Origin: JBBSGC01 sp038254525
Lineage (GTDB): Bacteria > Actinomycetota > Actinomycetes > Propionibacteriales > Nocardioidaceae
NCBI GenBank assembly: GCA_038254525.1
Contig: JBBSGC010000035.1
Coordinates: 1-16,067 of the forward strand
Length of the DNA: 16,067 bases
Direction: 5' to 3'
Shown: one piece after another, positions 1 through 4,509 of the stretch
Numbering within the stretch: the stretch's first letter is position 1
Layout: every line of letters starts with the position of its first letter
Notes under the pieces: generated by a model
Database searches by the model: none
What the model was told of the DNA's origin: nothing
The model's input: the letters and a program-made list of their open reading frames with translations, nothing else
Program-made: the position numbers and the translations under genes

Positions 1-1
1 G

Positions 2-361
2 CAGAACTTCCTGCGCGCCATGATGGGGCAGCTGCTGAGTCGCGGGACCCTGACCAGCCCGACCAAGCTGACCTCGACGCTCGGTGCGATCACCAAGAAC
101 CTCACGGTCTCCGAAGACTGGTCGACCAGCGACATCCGCAACCTGGCGTTCTCGCTGCGCAGCATGAGCACCGACGACGTCACCTTCCTCACCGCGCCGA
201 TGAAGAAGTACGCCACCACCGACAGCGGTGCGAGCGTGGTCATCCTGGCTCGCAAGCAGAGCCACGCCCTGTGGCAGGCGATCTCAGACGACGACATCGC
301 CGGTTACCTGGCCAAGTACGGCGACAAGACCCTGCTGGGAAGCCCAAGCAGCGTGCGTTGA
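2..361 (+). CDS. LCP (LytR-CpsA-Psr) family protein, C-terminal part
   Basis: This is the 3' end of a gene entering from the left edge, so there is no start in the window; the frame is open from base 2 and closes with TGA at 359-361. About 119 residues are visible. The N-terminal QNFLRAMM stretch, followed by an SxxKLTSTLGAITKNLTVS-like segment and a motif of the kind ..STDDVTFLTAPM.., is typical of the end of the LCP catalytic domain. LCP proteins are membrane-anchored enzymes that transfer undecaprenyl-linked glycopolymers such as arabinogalactan or teichoic-type polymers onto peptidoglycan on the outer face of the membrane. The membrane anchor and the catalytic arginines would lie upstream and cannot be seen. 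It converges on the sulfur genes of the other strand. The family call is from remembered sequence patterns, so the exact substrate is unknown. Confidence 0.8.
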   Translation, partial: QNFLRAMMGQLLSRGTLTSPTKLTSTLGAITKNLTVSEDWSTSDIRNLAFSLRSMSTDDVTFLTAPMKKYATTDSGASVVILARKQSHALWQAISDDDIAGYLAKYGDKTLLGSPSSVR

Positions 362-363
362 AC

Positions 364-390
364 CTGCGACCCCTTGCGGGTGGCGCACCG
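364..390. terminator. Possible bidirectional hairpin between convergent genes
   Basis: The 29-bp gap between the LCP gene and sseC contains GCGACCC, a short loop, then GGGT-GG-CGC. These can fold into an imperfect stem with a 2-nt bulge. There is no T-tract, so it is at best a weak or Rho-assisted terminator shared by the two convergent transcripts. Confidence 0.3.
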
Positions 391-693
391 TCAGAGCGTG
401 ACGGTCACCTCGGCGACGTTGCCCAGGGCCGCCTCGACGGTCCGCTCGGCCGGCCGCGACCGCGGGGCCAGGGTGCGCAGCGTCCACGTGCCGGGGACCG
501 CGAAGAACCGGAACTGGCCGGTGGCCGACGTGGGCACCTCGGCGGTGAACTCGCCGGTGCGGTCCAGCAGCCGCACGTACGCCCCGCTCACCGGAGCGTC
601 GTCGCGGGTGACGACACCCTGGATCACCGCTGCGGTGCCGAGGTCAACGCCGTCGAGCGACACCCCGCCGGCCGTGGCGCCGCACCCGGTCAC
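391..693 (-). CDS. sseC: SseC-like protein (DUF1416)
   Basis: This is a 100-residue protein starting MTGCGATAGG, matching the short actinobacterial SseC/DUF1416 family that is nearly always encoded directly after a rhodanese-type sulfurtransferase. The segments VIQGVVTRDDAPVSGAYVRL and GQFRFFAVPGTWTLR have the pattern of a small carboxypeptidase-regulatory-like (transthyretin-like) beta-sandwich. The biochemical role is not established; the gene order implies sulfur metabolism. The start is GTG, and it overlaps the stop of the upstream sulfurtransferase in a GTGA junction (690-693), so the two are almost certainly translationally coupled. A Cys sits at residue 4, as expected for the family. 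I am sure of the family, much less of the function. Confidence 0.85.
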   Translation of the reverse strand: MTGCGATAGGVSLDGVDLGTAAVIQGVVTRDDAPVSGAYVRLLDRTGEFTAEVPTSATGQFRFFAVPGTWTLRTLAPRSRPAERTVEAALGNVAEVTVTL

Positions 694-1538
694 GCCGTCC
701 CCGGTTCGTCGCCGAGCGCAACCGGGACACCGACCAACGAGCCGTACTCGGTCCAGGAGCCGTCGTAGTTCTTGACGTCGGGCTGCTCGAGCAGCTCGTG
801 CAACACGAACCAGGTGTGGGCGCTGCGCTCACCGATCCGGCAGTAGGCGATGGTGTCGCGGTCGAGGTCGACGCCCGCATCGGCGTAGATCTTCTGTAGC
901 TCTTCGACCGAGCGGAAGGTGCCGTCGTCGTTGGCCGCCTTGCTCCACGGCACGTTGGCAGCAGTGGGGATGTGGCCGCCGCGCTGGGCGGCTTCCTGTG
1001 GCAGGTGCGCCGGAGCCAGCAGTCGACCGGCGTACTCGTCGGGACTGCGCACGTCGACGAGGTTCTTGCGCCCGATCGCTTCGACCACCTCGTCACGAAA
1101 CGCGCGGATGCTGACGTCCGGCTCCTGCGCGGTGTAGGTGGTGGCCGCCCGGGCCGGGAGCTCATCGACGACCTCGCGGCTCTCGAGCTCCCACTTCTTG
1201 CGACCGCCGTCGAGCAGTCGCACATCACGGTGGCCATAGATCTTGAAGTACCAGTACGCGTAGGCCGCGAACCAGTTGTTGTTGCCGCCGTACAGCACGA
1301 CCGTCGAGTCGTTGTCGATGCCGCAGTTGGACAGCAGCGTCTCGAACTGGGCACGGTTGACGAAGTCCCGACGGACCGGGTCCTGGAGGTCGGTCTTCCA
1401 GTTGAGCTTGATGGCGCCCCGCAGGTGGCCCTTGTCGTAGGCGGTGGTGTCCTCGTCGACCTCGACCAGGACGACGGTCGAGTCCTCGAGATGCTCTTGG
1501 ACCCAGGCGGCGTCTACCAGGGCTGCGTCGCGGCTCAT
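690..1538 (-). CDS. cysA2: Thiosulfate sulfurtransferase (two-domain rhodanese, CysA2/SseA type)
   Basis: This 282-residue cytoplasmic tandem-rhodanese protein transfers sulfane sulfur from thiosulfate (or a similar donor) to cyanide or a thiol acceptor through a cysteine persulfide. The N-terminal inactive rhodanese domain covers roughly residues 5-125 (..VLYGGNNNWFAAYAYWYF.., ..RLLDGGRKKWE..). The C-terminal domain, about 140-280, carries the active-site loop YCRIGERSAHTW with catalytic Cys233. VDVRSPDEYAG and GHIPTAANVPW are the usual CH2-type motifs. I chose the ATG at 1536-1538 because AAGGAG lies just upstream and an extension to 1691 would add 51 residues unlike the family. It is followed by sseC with a 4-bp overlap and preceded by a candidate Cys-containing leader peptide, so its expression is probably tuned to cysteine or sulfur supply. 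The symbol follows the mycobacterial naming; sseA would be equally defensible. Confidence 0.92.
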   Translation of the reverse strand: MSRDAALVDAAWVQEHLEDSTVVLVEVDEDTTAYDKGHLRGAIKLNWKTDLQDPVRRDFVNRAQFETLLSNCGIDNDSTVVLYGGNNNWFAAYAYWYFKIYGHRDVRLLDGGRKKWELESREVVDELPARAATTYTAQEPDVSIRAFRDEVVEAIGRKNLVDVRSPDEYAGRLLAPAHLPQEAAQRGGHIPTAANVPWSKAANDDGTFRSVEELQKIYADAGVDLDRDTIAYCRIGERSAHTWFVLHELLEQPDVKNYDGSWTEYGSLVGVPVALGDEPGTA

Positions 1539-1584
1539 GGTGTCTCCTTCTTGACAGTGAACGGTTTGGAGTGACCTCGAAAGT

Positions 1585-1663
1585 GGGCCGAACCGCGGCA
1601 CAGGCGTTCGCCCCGCAGCCAGCGGCTGGTGATGGAAGGTGAGCAAGACGCGGCACGCCGCGT
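1585..1663 (-). promoter_or_regulatory. Candidate attenuator region upstream of the sulfurtransferase
   Basis: Between the leader-peptide stop and the cysA2 start the transcript can form two hairpins. The first is ACGCGGC-GT-GCCGCGT (1648-1663), starting 13 nt after the leader stop. The second is GGGCGAAC with GTTCGGCCC (1585-1613), an 8-bp stem with one bulged G. The loop of the second contains GCCGCG, which could instead pair with CGCGGC of the first stem, so alternative folds are possible. A smaller CAGCC-GGCTG stem (1616-1628) lies between them. There is no T-tract, so ribosome-dependent control of translation or Rho access is more likely than intrinsic termination. The structure is seen directly; the regulatory role is inferred. 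Confidence 0.4.
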
Positions 1664-1675
1664 GACAGGGCTCGG

Positions 1676-1756
1676 TCAGTGCATCGGACACAGCGCCGAC
1701 CGGACGCGGCAGTTGTCCACTGCGCGGCGACGGGTCAGCACGATGCGAGGAGCCAC
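1676..1756 (-). CDS. Probable Cys-containing leader peptide of the sulfurtransferase operon
   Basis: This short frame encodes about 26 residues, starting MAPRIVLTRRRAVD and ending RVRSALCPMH, with cysteines at residues 16 and 23. The LTRRRAVD..CRV..ALC pattern matches the class of short putative leader peptides I recall upstream of sulfur and cysteine genes in actinomycetes. In Mycobacterium smegmatis, Cys-rich upstream ORFs before the cysA2-type operon are reported to act in cysteine-responsive attenuation. A TATCGT -10-like hexamer on the minus strand (1769-1764) places a likely transcription start about 8 nt downstream, exactly at the GTG at 1756, so the transcript may be leaderless. Another GTG at 1765 would give 29 residues. 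There is no Shine-Dalgarno, which fits leaderless translation. It lies 137 nt upstream of cysA2 and 65 nt downstream of the sulfur-carrier gene. Expression is not proven. Confidence 0.6.
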   Translation of the reverse strand: MAPRIVLTRRRAVDNCRVRSALCPMH

Positions 1757-1763
1757 GGGGTCC

Positions 1764-1769
1764 ACGATA
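1764..1769 (-). promoter_or_regulatory. Candidate -10 element for a leaderless sulfur-operon transcript
   Basis: TATCGT on the minus strand fits the actinobacterial TANNNT -10 pattern. With the usual spacing the transcript would begin at or beside the GTG at 1756, the proposed leader-peptide start. I see no good -35 at 17-18 bp, as is common for such promoters. Confidence 0.35.
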
Positions 1770-1821
1770 GCCAGCCCGGTCAAGGCCCGCGGCCGCGACC
1801 TCGGATCTCGAGCCGCTCCGC

Positions 1822-2106
1822 TCACCCGCCGGCGAACGGCGGCAGCAGCTCGACGACCTGACCGGCGCACACCTGCACGCTCACGGGGTCGGCCTTGGTC
1901 ACGGGCCGCTCGCCGACCAGCACCGAGCAAACGCCGAGAACCTGCGCGAAGCGCGGCGAGTCCTCGTGCAGGGCCCGGACCGCGGCGAGCACCTCGGCCA
2001 GCGATCCCGGCGGCACCTCGTCGCTGGACCGGCCGGCCGCGGCCCGGACTGCCGCCCAGTAGCGCACGACCACGGCCCCCGCACTGCGCTGCGCGGGCTC
2101 ACTCAT
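1822..2106 (-). CDS. MoaD/ThiS-family sulfur carrier protein
   Basis: This 94-residue protein has the ubiquitin-like beta-grasp pattern of MoaD/ThiS: an RYWAAVRAAAG N-terminal strand-helix and the terminal ELLPPFAGG. The Gly-Gly end is the site that an E1-like enzyme adenylates and converts to a thiocarboxylate, which then delivers sulfur to molybdopterin, thiazole or cysteine synthesis. No E1 or acceptor enzyme is in the window, so the pathway cannot be assigned. Its position beside a sulfurtransferase and sseC makes a shared sulfur-relay role plausible. The ATG at 2104-2106 has GAGG about 9 nt upstream. It is transcribed divergently from glnR with 127 bp between their start codons. Residues 85-94 and the overall length support a complete gene. 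Confidence 0.85.
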   Translation of the reverse strand: MSEPAQRSAGAVVVRYWAAVRAAAGRSSDEVPPGSLAEVLAAVRALHEDSPRFAQVLGVCSVLVGERPVTKADPVSVQVCAGQVVELLPPFAGG

Positions 2107-2130
2107 GCCCGCTATCCTCGCTCATGCGAT

Positions 2131-2158
2131 GAGGCCCTGGCGATCTGCCCTGGGCCTC
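2131..2158 (+). promoter_or_regulatory. Hairpin in the glnR leader / moaD promoter interval
   Basis: GAGGCCC at 2131-2137 is exactly complementary to GGGCCTC at 2152-2158. The 14-nt spacer contains an inner GGC-GATCT-GCC pair, and the right arm is followed by TTT. On the glnR transcript this would be a short attenuator-like stem; in DNA it may be an operator for either divergent gene. Confidence 0.35.
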
Positions 2159-2181
2159 TTTGCGCTTCCGGGCACCGCTCG

Positions 2182-2217
2182 CCCGCGCAACCCGTGCAGC
2201 CCGCGCAGCCCGCGCAA
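2182..2217 (+). repeat. Four tandem 9-bp repeats in the glnR 5' leader
   Basis: Four head-to-tail copies of a 9-bp unit occur: CCCGCGCAA, CCCGTGCAG, CCCGCGCAG and CCCGCGCAA. They differ from each other at one or two positions and end just before the AGGAAGGAG ribosome-binding region of glnR. They lie upstream of the homology-supported start, so they are most likely untranslated leader. They could instead encode an N-terminal (P-R/C-S/N)n extension if an upstream ATG were used. Confidence 0.8.
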
Positions 2218-2233
2218 AGGAAGGAGCTCCGTC

Positions 2234-2959
2234 GTGGCCGCGTTGCTGCTGCTCACCGACTCCGCGCAGTCCTCGGTCGGCATGCTCCCGGCGCTGGCGC
2301 TGCTGCCGCACAGCGTGCGCGTGCTACCGGCCGAGCCGAGTGCACTGATCGACGCCCCCGACTGCGATGCGCTGGTCGTCGACGGGCGCACCGAGCTGGC
2401 CAGGACCCGCTCGTTGACCCGCATGATCCGCACGACCGGTGTCGACGTGCCCGTCCTGCTCGTGCTGACCGAGGGCGGCCTCGCCGTCGTCACCGCCGAC
2501 TGGGGAGTCGACGACGTGGTGCTGACCACGGTGGGCCCGGCCGAGCTCGACGCCCGGCTGCGGCTGTCGATGGGCCGCCTGGCCACGACCGACGCCGACC
2601 CCGAAGCGCACCTGATCCGCTCAGGAAGTGTCGTGATCGACGAGACGGCCTACACGGCCAAGCTCGCCGGGCGGTCGCTGGACCTGACGTTCAAGGAGTT
2701 CGAGCTGCTCAAGTTCCTGACCCAGCACCCCGGCCGGGTGTTCACCCGGCAGCTCCTGCTGCATGAGGTGTGGGGCTATGACTACTTCGGCGGAACCCGC
2801 ACCGTCGACGTCCACGTGCGCCGGTTGCGGGCAAAGCTCGGCCCCGAGCACGAGACGCTCATCGGCACCGTTCGCAACGTCGGCTACCGGTTCGTCGTGC
2901 CCACCGAGGCTCCCGGAGCGCCCGATCCTGAAGGTCGGACATCTAGGTTGACCCGGTGA
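2234..2959 (+). CDS. glnR: GlnR-type orphan OmpR/PhoB-family transcriptional regulator
   Basis: This 241-residue DNA-binding protein aligns from its first residues with actinobacterial GlnR, the global nitrogen regulator controlling genes such as glnA, amtB and nir. An atypical receiver-like domain fills about residues 1-115, with Asp50 in VVDGR at the GlnR dimer-interface position but without the usual acidic pocket; GlnR works without a partner histidine kinase. The winged-helix domain, about 130-230, contains LDLTFKEFELLKFL, HPGRVFTRQLLL, EVWGYDYFGGTRTVDVHVRR and a terminal GTVRNVGYRFV wing. I chose GTG 2234 because AAGGAAGGAG precedes it by about 8 nt and the protein then starts like Streptomyces GlnR; an open frame runs upstream to 2105 but has no homology. 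Its TGA overlaps the mshD GTG in a GTGA junction. Tandem repeats and a hairpin in the leader suggest extra control. Confidence 0.93.
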   Translation: MAALLLLTDSAQSSVGMLPALALLPHSVRVLPAEPSALIDAPDCDALVVDGRTELARTRSLTRMIRTTGVDVPVLLVLTEGGLAVVTADWGVDDVVLTTVGPAELDARLRLSMGRLATTDADPEAHLIRSGSVVIDETAYTAKLAGRSLDLTFKEFELLKFLTQHPGRVFTRQLLLHEVWGYDYFGGTRTVDVHVRRLRAKLGPEHETLIGTVRNVGYRFVVPTEAPGAPDPEGRTSRLTR

Positions 2960-3876
2960 ACAAGACATCCGCCGCAGCCGACCGGGTCGAGGTGCGCCAT
3001 GCACTTGCCGAGGAGCCGGTCCGCGAGATCTCGGCCCTGGCCGGCCGGGCGAACCGTCACGACCAGGTGCAGCCGCTCAACGAGCAGACCCAGCTGCTGT
3101 TGACCGCTGACCAGGCATCCGAAGGTTCGGGCGTGCGCCACGTGCTGATGCACGACGGGGACGCCCTGGCCGGCTACGGGATCGTGGTGCCGCTCGGCGA
3201 CGGCTCCGCGTCGGCGGAGGCGGTCGTCGACCCAGCGGCGCGGGGGGCGGGACGGGGACGCGCCCTGGTCACCCGGTTGCGCGAGCTGGCCGCTGGTTCC
3301 CTGCAGATCTGGGCCCACGGTGATCTGCCGGCCGCGGCCGCCGTCGCGGCGGCGGTGGGCTTCAAGCGGGTACGCGAGCTGCGCCAGCTGCGGCTCGACC
3401 TGGCCACCGAGCTGCCCGCCGCGCGGGTGCCGCCCGGCGTCGCCGTCCGCGCGTTCCGTCCGGGTTCCGACGACAGCGCGTGGGTGGCGCTCAATGCGCG
3501 CGCCTTCGCCGGCCACCCGGAGCAGGGTCGGTTGACCATCCGAGACCTGCGGCGCCGGCAGGGGCAACTCTGGTGGGACCCGGCGGGGTTCTTCGTCGCC
3601 GAACGCGACGGCGAGCTGGTCGGCTTCCACTGGACCAAGGTGCACGCCGACGTCGACGGGGAGTCGGTCGGTGAGGTCTACGTCATCGGCGTGGATCCCG
3701 GCGCGCAAGGCGGCGGCCTGGGTCGCGCGCTCACCCTCACCGGCCTGCGACACCTCCAGGAGCAGGGGCTGCCAGCCGTCCTGCTCTACGTGGAGTCCGA
3801 CAACGCAGCCGCCATCGCGCTCTACGAGCGGCTGGGCTTCGCCACTGTCGCCCGCGACGTCATGTACCGCGGTTGA
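2956..3876 (+). CDS. mshD: Mycothiol synthase (MshD)
   Basis: This 306-residue protein is close to the family length of about 315. MshD acetylates the cysteine amino group of Cys-GlcN-Ins with acetyl-CoA, the last step of mycothiol synthesis in the cytoplasm. Two tandem GNAT acetyltransferase domains are visible. The N-terminal one runs to about residue 130, with VVDPAARGAGRGRALVTRLR as its CoA-binding loop. The C-terminal, catalytic one spans about 150-306, with VIGVDPGAQGGGLGRALT, LLYVESDNAAAIALYERLGF and WDPAGFFVAERDG. It starts at GTG inside the glnR stop (GTGA), so it is translationally coupled to the nitrogen regulator, the same order as in mycobacteria. Its 3' end overlaps the tail of the convergent lipase pseudogene by 17 bp. 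I found no frameshift or missing motif. Confidence 0.93.
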   Translation: MNKTSAAADRVEVRHALAEEPVREISALAGRANRHDQVQPLNEQTQLLLTADQASEGSGVRHVLMHDGDALAGYGIVVPLGDGSASAEAVVDPAARGAGRGRALVTRLRELAAGSLQIWAHGDLPAAAAVAAAVGFKRVRELRQLRLDLATELPAARVPPGVAVRAFRPGSDDSAWVALNARAFAGHPEQGRLTIRDLRRRQGQLWWDPAGFFVAERDGELVGFHWTKVHADVDGESVGEVYVIGVDPGAQGGGLGRALTLTGLRHLQEQGLPAVLLYVESDNAAAIALYERLGFATVARDVMYRG

Positions 3877-4419
3877 GACCGTCGCGGAGCGCAGTGGCTG
3901 CGCGCGTCATGGCAGCCTTTCCGGACTGCCCGACGCCGACCATGCTGGCGAAGGAGTGGGTCAGCGACTCCTCGCACACGTACTCGACGTCGACGCCGGC
4001 CGCACGTAGCGCCTCGGCCTAGGCAGCGCCCTCGTCGAGCAGCGGGTCGAAGCCGGCGGTGACGATGTGCGTGCGGGGCAGCCCGGCGTGGTCATCGGCC
4101 AGCAGCGGGCTGGCCCGGACGTCGCTCGCCGCGTCGGGGTAGAGCAGGTACGCGGCGGTGCACTGGTCCATGAACTTGTTGGTCAAGCCGAAGCCTTCAC
4201 CGACGGCAGGTCCTCGACCGCTGGCGCGCCGATTGCCTTCTGCAGCGCCAGCATCAGCTGGATCTCCGGCTCCAGCGTCTTGTCGTCGACCGTCACCGGC
4301 TGCCCGGCCAACCGGCGCGCCGACGGGGCCGGCATTGCGAGCGCCGCCCGCACGGCAGGCTCCTGGAGGACCCGCATCCCGCGCAGCAGCCAGGGGGCGC
4401 TCGATGCTGTCGTCGACAC
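3860..4419 (-). pseudogene. Decayed alpha/beta-hydrolase (HSL-type lipase/esterase)
   Basis: Two pieces of one lipase family lie in different minus-strand frames. The 5' piece (4419 to 4183, GTG start) encodes 78 residues with LLRALPM-like helices and TLEPEIQLMLALQKAIG, matching the N-terminus of hormone-sensitive-lipase-type esterases. The 3' piece (about 4190 to 3860) reads GEGFGLTNKFMD, then DVRASPLLADDHAGLP, then HIVTAGFDPLLDEGAA, an in-frame TAG at 4021-4019, then AEALRAAGVDVEYVCEE and THSFASM. It therefore still holds the catalytic Asp and His. What is missing is the centre of the protein: the HGGG oxyanion motif and the GxSxGG nucleophile elbow, roughly 150 residues in family members. 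The TAG stands where Tyr (TAC) is common. An internal deletion, a frame change and a nonsense codon make function very unlikely. It overlaps the mshD 3' end by 17 bp. Confidence 0.85.
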
Positions 4420-4494
4420 GGCCGGCAGCCTACGTGGCGCGGCAGGTGAGCACGCTGATGGCTGACGACCGCCACCTACCGTTAACCAAGCAGT

Positions 4495-4508
4495 GGCACG
4501 ATCGTGCC
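4495..4508. promoter_or_regulatory. 14-bp perfect palindrome overlapping the ppk start
   Basis: GGCACGATCGTGCC is a perfect inverted repeat ending one base before the ATG at 4510 and containing the alternative GTG start. It could be a repressor operator or a hairpin masking translation initiation. No clear Shine-Dalgarno is visible upstream of ppk, which makes the position notable. Confidence 0.45.
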
Positions 4509-4509
4509 C

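Noticed and set aside
271..768. Plus-strand open frame across sseC
   Set aside because: Rich in Arg, Gly and Pro with no family pattern, and opposite the coupled sseC-cysA2 pair.
2105..2233. N-terminal extension of GlnR from ATG 2105 or 2129
   Set aside because: No resemblance to GlnR, it runs through the tandem repeat, and the GTG at 2234 has a strong ribosome-binding site and the family N-terminus.
4465..4494. Possible PHO box upstream of ppk (GTTAACC)
   Set aside because: Only one loosely matching unit and no second repeat at 11 bp; not enough to call.
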